In this document: positions 55,818 to 63,988 of the stretch, in pieces | Layout of the letters: each line of letters opens with the position of its first letter | How positions within the stretch are numbered: position 1 is the first letter of the stretch | Source of the DNA: Blattamonas nauphoetae | Taxonomy: Eukaryota > Preaxostyla > Oxymonadida | Length of the DNA stretch: 64,000 nt | NCBI GenBank assembly: GCA_033064195.1 | Contig: JARBJD010000033.1 | Span: forward strand, 333,128 to 397,127 | Direction: 5' to 3' | The notes under the pieces: generated by a model | The model's database searches: none | Told to the model about the DNA's origin: nothing | Seen by the model: only the letters and a program-made list of their open reading frames with translations | Made by a program: the position numbers and the translations under genes

Positions 55818-55982
55818 ATGAATCCAACTGAGATGTACAACGAAAGACGTCGAGTATATTCAGAACAAGCATTAATTGAATCAATGAGAGAAGAGAACTG
55901 TTCGCTAGTCTCTGAGTATGTCAGAAATAATGTGCCGGTGACGTATGTTCATGAGGGAGTTGTCATTTTTTATTTTCTATGA
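55818..55982 (+). CDS. Small ORF, 54 aa, first in the viral block
   Basis: The open frame starts at an ATG preceded by an AT-rich tract (TTTTTTAATTTGTATTAA) like that of other viral genes. It ends in ATGA, overlapping the start of the fibre-like gene. The product is charged at the N-terminus (NERRRVYSE) and hydrophobic at the end. It is unrecognised. The T-rich promoter motif of the next gene lies inside its last codons, which could mean the ORF is fortuitous. Confidence 0.35.
   Translation: MNPTEMYNERRRVYSEQALIESMREENCSLVSEYVRNNVPVTYVHEGVVIFYFL
55955..55978 (+). promoter_or_regulatory. T-rich promoter motif, fibre-like gene
   Basis: Reads CATTTTTTATTTTCT directly before the ATG at 55,979. 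Same motif as on the minus-strand genes. Confidence 0.6.
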
Positions 55983-56857
55983 AAGAGCAAACAGAAATGA
56001 ATCGAAAAAAATACAATTCACAAATGATTGAGAAAATGATTGATCATAATCTCTCAACAACCAACGAGAATTCGGCAGTGATTGACTCACTTCAGAAGAC
56101 AACAGAAGCACACAAGTCAGCGATATCTTCAATCCAAAAAGTAGTCAGCACAAATGGATCAATCACGACACCAACAATTGGAGGATTGATCAATGTGAAT
56201 GGAGCGAAGTGGAACATATCAGAGGGATCACTTCCGAAGTATCCAGGAACGTATCCATCATCAACATTTTCTTCTGGAATTTCAATATCGCAATCACTTG
56301 CAGAAACATCAGGAATTCAGTTCAATGGTGATGGAATCATTATGTGGTCTCCGTGTGACAAACCAGCATTGTATTACTACGATGAAGACACAGGTTCAGG
56401 AGTGTTTTCAATATCCACAACAGGAAGCTTTTCTCAACTGTCAGACAGAAGAGTGAAAAGAAATATTGAACCATACCCTGATGTTCTTGAACAATTGAAT
56501 AAAGTGGAAATTGTGCAGTACCAATTCAACACCTTCGACTCGAAGATCAACAAAGTGACGAAACAAATCGAAAAAGAAACTGATGAAGAACACTTGAAGA
56601 ACTGCAAAGAGAAATGTGAATGCTTGAAGAAGGAAAGTGAGAAGAAACATATTGGTGTGATTGCTCAACAGATCCAAGAAATCTTTCCTGAAGTCGTGAA
56701 TGATTCCAATCCAGATTGTCTTCAAGTTGATTATGCAGAACTCTCTTGCTTCTGTATCAAAGCAATTCAGGAACTGAGTAACATTGTCGGACAACAACAG
56801 ACAATCATATCTGAACTCATACAAAAATATAATTCACTGATTAGTATTCCAACATGA
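55979..56857 (+). CDS. Fibre-like protein with C-terminal peptidase S74 (intramolecular chaperone) domain
   Basis: 292 aa. Residues ~1-55 look coiled-coil, ~60-150 are Gly/Ser/Thr-rich beta sequence, and from ~154 the S74 domain begins with SDRRVKRNI, holding the Ser155/Lys160 dyad at the spacing expected for self-cleavage. KHIGVIAQQIQEIFPEVV and VDYAELSCFCIKAIQEL follow, as in endosialidase-type chaperones of phage and virus fibres. The domain trimerises the stalk and then cuts itself off. In a capsid gene block a receptor-binding fibre is the natural role (inference). The start ATG follows ATTTTTTATTTTCT, the block's promoter-like motif. Confidence 0.85.
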   Translation: MKEQTEMNRKKYNSQMIEKMIDHNLSTTNENSAVIDSLQKTTEAHKSAISSIQKVVSTNGSITTPTIGGLINVNGAKWNISEGSLPKYPGTYPSSTFSSGISISQSLAETSGIQFNGDGIIMWSPCDKPALYYYDEDTGSGVFSISTTGSFSQLSDRRVKRNIEPYPDVLEQLNKVEIVQYQFNTFDSKINKVTKQIEKETDEEHLKNCKEKCECLKKESEKKHIGVIAQQIQEIFPEVVNDSNPDCLQVDYAELSCFCIKAIQELSNIVGQQQTIISELIQKYNSLISIPT

Positions 56858-57251
56858 GATCAACCAGAAATTCATAGTACTCTCTGATTATTTTTCCATT
56901 GATTGTCTCTTGTGTTTCCATCTCAATCGATTCACCAGAACTGTCTTTGAACCAGATCTTCAATATTGATTGACGAGTAGTTAATTCCCACTTCTTTCGC
57001 TTCGCAATTTGTTCATTACAGAAAGCAACAAACGAGTCATTGAATGCATCAGTCTGGATCCAATCGCCATGGATTGTGATGTGCTGAGGAATATCCTTTG
57101 AAATGACTGTGGTTGAACCATCAATTTCCTCCCTCACATGGATGAGTTTACAGTCAAGAAAGTAGATGTATTTTTGTTTTCTAGAATTGGTAAAATCAGG
57201 AGGTAATTGAGCAGTGTGAGAATTCTGAATTGAGAAGTAACGCTTCACCAT
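56841..57251 (-). CDS. Viral block protein, 136 aa, unknown
   Basis: It starts at 57,251 after the TTTTATTTTTGTAG motif shared by the block. Its last 17 bases overlap the end of the fibre-like gene on the other strand. The predicted protein is mixed alpha/beta with a basic, tryptophan-containing centre (KRKKWELT, ILKIWFKD) and an acidic C-terminus. There is no signal or membrane segment. A minor virion component is possible from position alone; I recognise no family. Confidence 0.6.
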   Translation of the reverse strand: MVKRYFSIQNSHTAQLPPDFTNSRKQKYIYFLDCKLIHVREEIDGSTTVISKDIPQHITIHGDWIQTDAFNDSFVAFCNEQIAKRKKWELTTRQSILKIWFKDSSGESIEMETQETINGKIIREYYEFLVDLMLEY

Positions 57252-57280
57252 TTGTGATTTCTACAAAAATAAAATATTCA
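57252..57280 (-). promoter_or_regulatory. T-rich promoter motif, 136-aa gene
   Basis: Reads ATATTTTATTTTTGTAGAAA about ten bases before the ATG at 57,251. Confidence 0.55.
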
Positions 57281-57282
57281 AT

Positions 57283-59001
57283 TTAGTATCCTCTCTTCAC
57301 TTCTTCATACGCTTCTTGGAGTCGACGATCAATGACATATCGCACTCTTGGTTGTCCATTTTCAATCCAGAATAACCAGTACGTTGCCTGATGTAATGCC
57401 AATATCGGTGGAGGAGGACCTTCTGGAGTTGAGGTGAAATATGGATCGAGTTCTCCCTGATTGATTGGTGATCCTCTGAAGACAATGTTGACTGATTCTG
57501 CTGTTGAAATACCTTCTTCACCACCAGCGATTTCACTTCGATCTGTTGGAACCATGAAAGTGAAACAAGTTGCATCTGTGAATGGTTTAATTTTCTTGTA
57601 CCGTGCTATGGAATTCGAAAACCTTCTTTCCCAAATTCGAGGTTCACAAATGGAATTCTCAAACTCTTCTGTTGCTGAACAACCGATAAAATCACCATTC
57701 ACCATCATCATTTGATAGAACTCAGGTGAGATGGTTGACATTGGGAAATTAGGGAAGTTTGATCCAAGCATTTCGAATTGACCAACATATTGAGGATTGC
57801 GAAAGACTGTACACTCGTTTGGTCTTTCAGGGAATAAGCACATAAGATTCATGAGATTGTTGAGTTTGATACTGATGTTTGATCTCACTCCCATGGCATT
57901 TGCAGATGATTGAAATGATTGCGTGTCAATTCTTTCTGCTTTAATGACATACACAGTTTTTGAGTAAGTGTTGAAGAGTGATTGTTTCGTTGCATCAGTG
58001 ATTTGATATCCATAACAAATTGAAGCGACTTTATCCACAGATGAGGAGAGGACAGTTGAAGTTGTCTCTTTAGTTTCTAACCAATCCCAATGCGAAAGAA
58101 CAGACGCTGTTCCTTCGGAGGTGGTTGGTCCTCTATGTCTTTCACACTGTAGAACTGGATTCCCAATTTGTGTAAACTCCATAGTTAAAGTTGACCATTC
58201 TCTATCATGCATCATCTGAAGATAACCTCGTTCAGTATTATGATCAATCTGCCCGTAAGATGGGATATCTAATTTTTCTTGAAGGGTTTGTTGAATGACA
58301 GTTGATGCACGAATGGGACAATACACAAGAGAATCAGTTGTCAAATGAAATCGTAACCGTAAATTGCCAAAGATTGAATTCGGATACTGATCAAAGGTAC
58401 TCAGTGGAAGGAGATTCACAAATGGTATTACAAGAGGAATGGTTAACGGATATGAGGTTTCTGTACCACTCATTGGGATTAAATATGCTCCACACACACT
58501 TGGATCCATTCTCTGAACATTTTCAAATAGACTGTAACAATGCTTCATGTTGTTTTTCTCCTCATACGACTTGAAAGTGTGATACAGAAATGATTCGTGA
58601 ACATGATTATTCTGAAGTGTGTTGTCAATAATGTTTCCTTTACTGTCAACCAGTCTCATGTCTCGAATTGCATCTGATGATGACTTGAAACCGTAGAACA
58701 TTCCGAAGAAAGATACAAAACTTCTCCCCCATTGTGTTGGTTTTTTGTATGGAACAGTGATTGATAGATCTATACGCAAATGACTCTTCGCAAATTCAGT
58801 CACATCATGACCGTCATAGCACAATGGAACTTCAATCTCATCTCCAATTCTGCATGGCATGGGAGGATTTGTTGGATGAACTTCTTGAATGGAATAAACG
58901 TGCGGCTCGGAATCCCACTGTTTTGGCAAGTATGATTGCACTTCAATTTGCTCAATTAGTGTCGATGTTGGTTTGGATTGATTTGATCTGATACTTCTCA
59001 T
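57283..59001 (-). CDS. Putative major capsid protein, paralog 2 (572 aa)
   Basis: It starts at 59,001 directly after TTTTTTATTTTTCTATAA. The protein is beta-strand-rich with no signal peptide, and at 572 aa it is in the size range of double jelly-roll capsid proteins of Polinton-like viruses. It is clearly related to the next gene: SIFGNLRLRFHLTTDSLVYC against CLFGDLKLSVHMNEDAFVCC, SPINQGELDPYF against HPIYQGNLDTYY, and the ending PPILALHQATYWLFWIENGQ against PILATTATTWWVLRYSNGE. Capsid assignment rests on size, composition, pairing and the packaging ATPase nearby; I cannot verify the fold. Ends in TAA. Confidence 0.6.
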   Translation of the reverse strand: MRSIRSNQSKPTSTLIEQIEVQSYLPKQWDSEPHVYSIQEVHPTNPPMPCRIGDEIEVPLCYDGHDVTEFAKSHLRIDLSITVPYKKPTQWGRSFVSFFGMFYGFKSSSDAIRDMRLVDSKGNIIDNTLQNNHVHESFLYHTFKSYEEKNNMKHCYSLFENVQRMDPSVCGAYLIPMSGTETSYPLTIPLVIPFVNLLPLSTFDQYPNSIFGNLRLRFHLTTDSLVYCPIRASTVIQQTLQEKLDIPSYGQIDHNTERGYLQMMHDREWSTLTMEFTQIGNPVLQCERHRGPTTSEGTASVLSHWDWLETKETTSTVLSSSVDKVASICYGYQITDATKQSLFNTYSKTVYVIKAERIDTQSFQSSANAMGVRSNISIKLNNLMNLMCLFPERPNECTVFRNPQYVGQFEMLGSNFPNFPMSTISPEFYQMMMVNGDFIGCSATEEFENSICEPRIWERRFSNSIARYKKIKPFTDATCFTFMVPTDRSEIAGGEEGISTAESVNIVFRGSPINQGELDPYFTSTPEGPPPPILALHQATYWLFWIENGQPRVRYVIDRRLQEAYEEVKRGY

Positions 59002-59031
59002 TTATAGAAAAATAAAAAATACAATATCAAT
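59002..59031 (-). promoter_or_regulatory. T-rich late-type promoter motif, capsid paralog 2
   Basis: Reads GTATTTTTTATTTTTCTATA directly before the ATG, making CTATAAATG at the start. Confidence 0.65.
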
Positions 59032-59053
59032 TTTTTCTTTTACTGTTTTGTCT

Positions 59054-60913
59054 CTACATGATTCCCAAATCTTTATGCAACGCTTTCAGTGTGTGATTAG
59101 GATAGTACTCAACTTTCGGTTCGCCATTGCTGTATCGTAATACCCACCATGTGGTTGCAGTGGTTGCTAATATTGGTGCTGGAGGATGTGTAAAAGTTGT
59201 CATATCACCTCCACTTTGACTTGGGTTGTAAACATTGTAGTATGTGTCAAGATTGCCCTGATAGATTGGATGCGATCTCAAAGTGACCGCAGTGTTTCCT
59301 TTTGAACTGATGGAATCATTGCAGTTCGTTGGACATCCACTACGTTGAGTTGGGAAGCACAGAAGGAAGTCAGTATTGTCATGAATTGGACGAACTCTTG
59401 TCATTGTTTCATTGGGATATGTTCCGTCACCAGTGAGTTTCGCTTCAACGAGAGAATCCGTCAGTGATCGCTCCAAATCATCAGGAACAGCTAGGTATGA
59501 ATCGAGATTGAGAGTCGATAATGCGAACTGATAGAAGCGAGCTCCAATAGTTGTCGTTGGTTGTTCTGGATAATACCTGTATTGTAAAGTCACTTGGATG
59601 TTCTTCTGCATTGGATTATGGAAGCAAGTGACTCCATTGTCGTAGTGACGGAAGAGAAGCATAATGTCCTTTGCATTCACAACAACCATTTGCTGAGTAC
59701 AATCAATTCCTGTTGCCGTTGGTGTCTTCTGAAATGGATAGAATGAGATCTTCTCTGCTGGAATTGTTCCAGGACGATTCCGATACATCTCCATGAGTTT
59801 CTTTATCGCACCATCTTTCATTTTGTATCCAGCACTCATGCAATACACATCATCAATCCGATAGTTTGTGACGTTTAATGAGATGTACTGATCGACGAAT
59901 TCTGGTTCTGTTGTCACGGCATTGGCTGTTGAACAAACAATGTCTTTAGTAACGGTTGGTTGAAGAAATGATTGGCCAATTTGAACGAAATTCTTTGTGC
60001 ATGAGGTGACAAGGTTATTCAAGAAATAGGGACGATGTTGAATACAATTGAGAATTGCTGCTTTAATCGTTGGTGCTGCTGCTGTTCCAGTTACGAGTGA
60101 TGATAGTGTATCTTTCAAAGTAAGTTCAGGATTCACAGAACAACAAACAAACGCATCCTCATTCATATGAACACTCAATTTCAAATCACCAAAGAGACAT
60201 TTTGGATAGTCAGTCATTCCAGAGAAAATGAGAAGATCTTCAAGATTGATTGACACGCGAATTGGCACATCAATTGTGTCTTGAAACACCCCTGTTCCAG
60301 ATGTTGTTGTAAAATCAGAAAGTGGAATATAGACACCAGCCACAGATTCATCATGCTCCCATGCGTTTTTCCAAGGTGTGTGACAATGTTTTCGATTCTC
60401 CAATTGACTCTTCGGTTTTATCATATTGTAGATGTGAGACTCCATTGAAACGTCATTGTTTGTTGTGCTGATGATTCTCTGATTGTTGTGAAGAACAGTA
60501 AGGTCACGAAAGATTGATGCCGAATGCTTGAGTCCAACGAAAATGAATATTCTCTCATTCATGTTCGATCCAACTTTGTCAGCTGTAGTTTGCCAATTAT
60601 TGAGTCTCAATGTCGCCGTCATAGTGAACGTAATGAAGGAATCATCGATTTGACATATGTCCTGATTACCAGTCAGTGGAATGATTATCTCTTGTCCCGT
60701 GTAGAAGCGTGCATTCTCTGATGGTTTCAATTCTTGAATCGAAGTACTGTGTGCCCCATCATTCATTAGGTAATTAATGAAATGTTCGGACCTGAGTTGT
60801 TGTTGAATTTGACCCATGTCATCTCTCGTGTATTCTATCCTTCCAGTGGGATTTCCAGTCAATGATGATGCTCCAGTTCTTTTGTTTGTCAGATGTGTTA
60901 TATGCGAGTTCAT
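59054..60913 (-). CDS. Putative major capsid protein, paralog 1 (619 aa)
   Basis: It starts at 60,913 after TTTTTTATTTTTTGTTAAA and ends in TAG, 52 bases before the start of its paralog. It is beta-rich, with DISMxL-like early blocks (IFRDLTVLHNNQRI), HCHTPWKNAWEHDESVAGVY, then the GDLKLSVHMN segment and the C-terminal QGNLDTYY and WWVLRYSNGEPKVEYY segments shared with paralog 2. It is longer mainly in the N-terminal third. Two diverged capsid-like proteins in tandem could form different capsomers or one could be a specialised vertex protein. Other possibilities are a penton or spike protein. Confidence 0.6.
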   Translation of the reverse strand: MNSHITHLTNKRTGASSLTGNPTGRIEYTRDDMGQIQQQLRSEHFINYLMNDGAHSTSIQELKPSENARFYTGQEIIIPLTGNQDICQIDDSFITFTMTATLRLNNWQTTADKVGSNMNERIFIFVGLKHSASIFRDLTVLHNNQRIISTTNNDVSMESHIYNMIKPKSQLENRKHCHTPWKNAWEHDESVAGVYIPLSDFTTTSGTGVFQDTIDVPIRVSINLEDLLIFSGMTDYPKCLFGDLKLSVHMNEDAFVCCSVNPELTLKDTLSSLVTGTAAAPTIKAAILNCIQHRPYFLNNLVTSCTKNFVQIGQSFLQPTVTKDIVCSTANAVTTEPEFVDQYISLNVTNYRIDDVYCMSAGYKMKDGAIKKLMEMYRNRPGTIPAEKISFYPFQKTPTATGIDCTQQMVVVNAKDIMLLFRHYDNGVTCFHNPMQKNIQVTLQYRYYPEQPTTTIGARFYQFALSTLNLDSYLAVPDDLERSLTDSLVEAKLTGDGTYPNETMTRVRPIHDNTDFLLCFPTQRSGCPTNCNDSISSKGNTAVTLRSHPIYQGNLDTYYNVYNPSQSGGDMTTFTHPPAPILATTATTWWVLRYSNGEPKVEYYPNHTLKALHKDLGIM

Positions 60914-60945
60914 TTTAACAAAAAATAAAAAATTACATTTATGCT
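60914..60945 (-). promoter_or_regulatory. T-rich late-type promoter motif, capsid paralog 1
   Basis: Reads AATTTTTTATTTTTTGTTAA before the ATG (GTTAAAATG). Confidence 0.65.
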
Positions 60946-61246
60946 TTAACTCTAGTTACTTTTTCTTTTGGTTTCTTCGCTTTTGGTTTCAGCTTTCTTC
61001 TGTGTATTTCTCCTCTGAGCTTGTTCGCTACTGCAGTGTTTCCTTCATTGATCGCTTGCTCGTATTGTGCCATCTTCTCTGCATGGATTTGCTGATCCGA
61101 TTTCACATCTGGTATCATTTCAATTCCTGTCTGCGCTACCTTCGAAATCAGTGGTCCAACAAAGGGGATGAGATTCAGAAATGGAGCTCCAACTCTGAGT
61201 ATATTTTGCCAACTGCTGCTAATTTTGATAACCAACCTGGTGCCAT
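60939..61246 (-). pseudogene. Small virion-type protein with frameshift near its start
   Basis: The promoter motif precedes an ATG at 61,246 (MAPGWLSKLAAVGKIYS), but that frame stops after 23 codons. The neighbouring frame is open to 60,939 (from about 61,235) and encodes a hydrophobic stretch (FLNLIPFVGPLISKVAQTG) and a Lys-rich tail (KLKPKAKKPKEK). A one-base indel between about 61,240 and 61,180 would explain this. A hydrophobic helix plus basic tail recalls small internal or membrane-active virion proteins (inference). Confidence 0.6.
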
Positions 61247-61275
61247 TTTAATAAAAATCAAATATTCGAATACGA
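61247..61275 (-). promoter_or_regulatory. T-rich promoter motif, frameshifted small gene
   Basis: A weaker version, ATTTGATTTTTATTAAA, before the ATG at 61,246. It supports that ATG rather than the open-frame start as the original start. Confidence 0.5.
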
Positions 61276-61283
61276 GTGAATGT

Positions 61284-61583
61284 TTATCCTTTGAATTGAA
61301 TTTTGGAATTTGACGAGAGTGGCAAATCATCATTGGAGTATCTCCCATTTCGAGGTGGTTCATATTCAATCATCTGCGGTTTTTGTTGACGATTGATCGC
61401 TTTATTTTGTTGATAAACGTCCATCATTCCTCCTAATCCGTTGAGTATTCCTCCTGCTGTTTGTCCAAATTTACTGTTCGTTTCAGGAGAGCAATCCACC
61501 ACCAACTTGGAAGGAATGTTGGAGGAGAGATGATGATGAAAGAAGAAGGAGTTTGCTGAAACTTTGAAACTTCCTGGTGCCAT
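61284..61583 (-). CDS. Viral block protein, 99 aa, unknown
   Basis: The ATG at 61,583 is directly preceded by TTTTTTATTTTTCTATAA. It begins MAPG like the upstream neighbour, has a Gly-rich centre (GGILNGLGGMMDVYQQNKAI), and then a polar tail rich in Asn, Arg and Pro. The frame is intact. A small structural or scaffold protein is a guess from position. Confidence 0.6.
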   Translation of the reverse strand: MAPGSFKVSANSFFFHHHLSSNIPSKLVVDCSPETNSKFGQTAGGILNGLGGMMDVYQQNKAINRQQKPQMIEYEPPRNGRYSNDDLPLSSNSKIQFKG

Positions 61584-61610
61584 TTATAGAAAAATAAAAA
61601 ATACAATTCA
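61584..61610 (-). promoter_or_regulatory. T-rich late-type promoter motif, 99-aa gene
   Basis: Reads GTATTTTTTATTTTTCTATA, nearly the same as before capsid paralog 2, abutting the ATG. Confidence 0.65.
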
Positions 61611-61693
61611 TTTATAATTTTAGCGAGGAATTGCTTTCGTCAGAGAAATGCCATAGTTGAGAATGGTGTTGTATGCTTCATTGAAGGCAATAC

Positions 61694-62203
61694 TCATGTC
61701 TTTCCACCAACAAGGATCTTGAAAATGGTTCTAAACACTGGGAGTTTATTCAGACATAGGCACTTGTCAGACAAATCATCCAGTTCGATCACCACATCAT
61801 TAATCCCAGTGAGTGTAGCAATCAGTGCACATAAATCACTTTGGTTCGTGATCAGTTTCTTCGATGGTTCAATGAGATTATTCAATAGTTTCTTTTCACA
61901 AGCGAATGCATTCTTGTAGACGAGTAATAACTGATCTTTGAATGCCGAAATATTAGAAATATATTCTCGAAGTGGAATTGAACGACTTTGAATGGGGCTG
62001 ATGGATATGTCTCTAGTGGTGGATCATAAAACACCTGGAACATTATCGAGTTCGACATTAGCGCTTTGTTCATTACGATCTTCGAGCTTAGATCTTCCAG
62101 AATTCGAACCTTTATTGTCGATGATGACATTGTTGGTGATTGATGTTGGGACTGAAGAAGAACTTGTGTGTTTCGTAAATTGACAACTGAGAATTGGTTG
62201 CAT
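61694..62203 (-). pseudogene. Viral block gene of about 170 codons with in-frame TGA
   Basis: The start at 62,203 follows the block's T-rich motif. A TGA at 62,024-62,026 stops the frame after 59 codons, but the same frame stays open to 61,694. The part after the stop contains IPLREYISNISAFKDQLLL and LCALIATLTGINDVVIELDD, a helical protein-like sequence. It is therefore a nonsense-mutated or readthrough gene. No family is recognised. Confidence 0.65.
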
Positions 62204-62235
62204 CACTTTCTATAAAAATAAAAAAATATATATTA
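62204..62235 (-). promoter_or_regulatory. T-rich promoter motif, TGA-interrupted gene
   Basis: Reads ATTTTTTTATTTTTATAGAA a few bases before the ATG at 62,203. Confidence 0.6.
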
Positions 62236-62262
62236 ATGTTTTTAATCAGACATTTCTTTCTG

Positions 62263-63206
62263 TTACTGAACATATTGAGAGTAAGCTGGCATATTCGAAG
62301 ATTGGTATTGACCGATATCTTCATCTGTTCTTGTTGCATATGCTTTGCGTGTCAGAGTACTAATCTCTGATGCTATGGTAGCATTATGTCTACCAAGGAA
62401 TGTTTGCAAATTTTCTTGATTTGTGATGAATTCTAGAAACTGTGGATACACCTGCTCCTTGAAATCCTTTCTTTTCTTCATTCTCTGATGTCCTTCGTTG
62501 GTACTGTCGAATCCTGAAAGATGTTCTTCAAGCCATCTGTCCCACATTTGTGATGCTACTTTCGATTGAATTGAATTGAACACCATATTGTCTATTACTC
62601 TTTTCCCAGTATCTGCTGGATTATCTCGACTGGCACGAGTTATTCCCAATTCATTTGTCATGAAGTCACCAACAGCTTTCTTCATTATTGCATAAGGTTG
62701 TTGTGATCTTTGTGCTTGCATGTCTCCATAGCTGATGTCTCGAAAACTGGATGGTAGATCGTATGATCCATTCTTGAGGAAATTAGAGTGTGAAGCTTTG
62801 ATTCTCCTTCCGAATTGGCGATTAAATGCTGTATATGATGTCTGTTTCGCTTGTCTGGTGTTGGATTCATTGCGTAGTATGTCTCTTTGACCGGTCTACT
62901 GTTGTATGGTGCGAGCATGGCTCCATTGACTGCAATCAAATCTTTCGTCTCATTATCGTAGACCATCACATCTGGGATTTTTCCATGTTGTTCCATTAGA
63001 ACAGTCCAATTCTGTCCAGTTCTCTTGATGTACTCAAGCGCTGATGGATAACTACTGAGGGCATCGTTCCATCTGGTTTGAATATCATCGTCAGCATAGA
63101 TTCTTTTCATCGCTGCTTGAGTTTCTGCTGCGTATCTCATTTTTGGTTTCTTCTCTCTTGTTTTTCTTGTTGGTTGGTTGTACACAATCTGTGGTATCAT
63201 TGACAT
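62263..63206 (-). pseudogene. Viral block gene of about 315 aa with one frameshift
   Basis: The start at 63,206 follows the motif. The first frame encodes a basic N-terminus (RKTREKKPKMR) and runs well to MNPTPDK near 62,845. The protein-like sequence then continues in another frame (FNRQFGRRIKASHSNFL, DISYGDMQAQ) to 62,263. The total length is one base short of a multiple of three plus stop, so a single-base deletion or assembly error is likely. The second half is helical and polar. Unknown function; the basic start suggests nucleic-acid contact (inference). Confidence 0.65.
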
Positions 63207-63236
63207 TTCATACAAAATAAAAAAACCAAAACTATA
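63207..63236 (-). promoter_or_regulatory. T-rich promoter motif, frameshifted 315-aa gene
   Basis: Reads GGTTTTTTATTTTGTATGAA before the ATG at 63,206. Confidence 0.6.
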
Positions 63237-63259
63237 TTTTAATTGGAGTTAAATCACAA

Positions 63260-63988
63260 ATGAACAAATCGAATCAATCATTAACAGCATACGTGAATGC
63301 AAAATTGAGTGAAGCTTCTAATAGGAATGTTTCTCATGAAGTGCAATCACAAATACATCCAGACTTAAATTTCAATCGCAACAGTGTCAATGTCCTTGTT
63401 GGAAACAGAGGAAGTGGCAAAACATTTAATGCTCTTCGAGAGGTTGCCAAGCTCCAGAATGTTCAAGTCAGAAATGAACTGTTTCACTTGTTCGTCTTCG
63501 TCACTGATAAGAGCATTGATCCAACATTCGATAAATTCAAACCAATACTGAACGTTCCTTTTGTCAAAGTCAAATATGATGATGCACTTCCATTTCTGTT
63601 GGAACTCTCCGAATCGAAAGCTGCATATGAAGAAATTATTGACAATCAGTGGCAAAACAGAATCACAGATGAATGCAGAGAGAATCTCTTTGACTCACTT
63701 TACATTGATGACTTCTCAGTGAAGAATCTCCAAACGATTATCCTTCTTGATGACTGTTGTAGGATCCTAGGTGAACGTAGAACATCCAAAAATAGAATGA
63801 CAATGATGGACTTACTACTGGAGAATCGACAACCGAAGTTCACATTCTTTCTGACGATGCATGAGCTCTTCAGTTTGTCAGCAGACATGAAGTCAAACAT
63901 TGATTCAATGTGGATCTTTGGAGGATTCAACAAAGAACGAATCAGTCGAGTCTCTCCTCAGTTGAACTCACCAATTGATATCATCTGA
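63260..63988 (+). CDS. A32/FtsK-HerA-type genome-packaging ATPase
   Basis: 242 aa, ending just inside the window. Walker A is GNRGSGKT at residues 48-55, Walker B is TIILLDDC near 162-169, followed by a downstream MHELFSL/Asn segment in the position of sensor motifs. Length and layout match packaging ATPases of Polintons, Polinton-like viruses and other double jelly-roll dsDNA viruses, which pump DNA into the capsid. It is divergently oriented from the adjacent frameshifted gene with only 53 bases between starts. It is the strongest marker that the block is a dsDNA virus. The frame is intact. Confidence 0.85.
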   Translation: MNKSNQSLTAYVNAKLSEASNRNVSHEVQSQIHPDLNFNRNSVNVLVGNRGSGKTFNALREVAKLQNVQVRNELFHLFVFVTDKSIDPTFDKFKPILNVPFVKVKYDDALPFLLELSESKAAYEEIIDNQWQNRITDECRENLFDSLYIDDFSVKNLQTIILLDDCCRILGERRTSKNRMTMMDLLLENRQPKFTFFLTMHELFSLSADMKSNIDSMWIFGGFNKERISRVSPQLNSPIDII

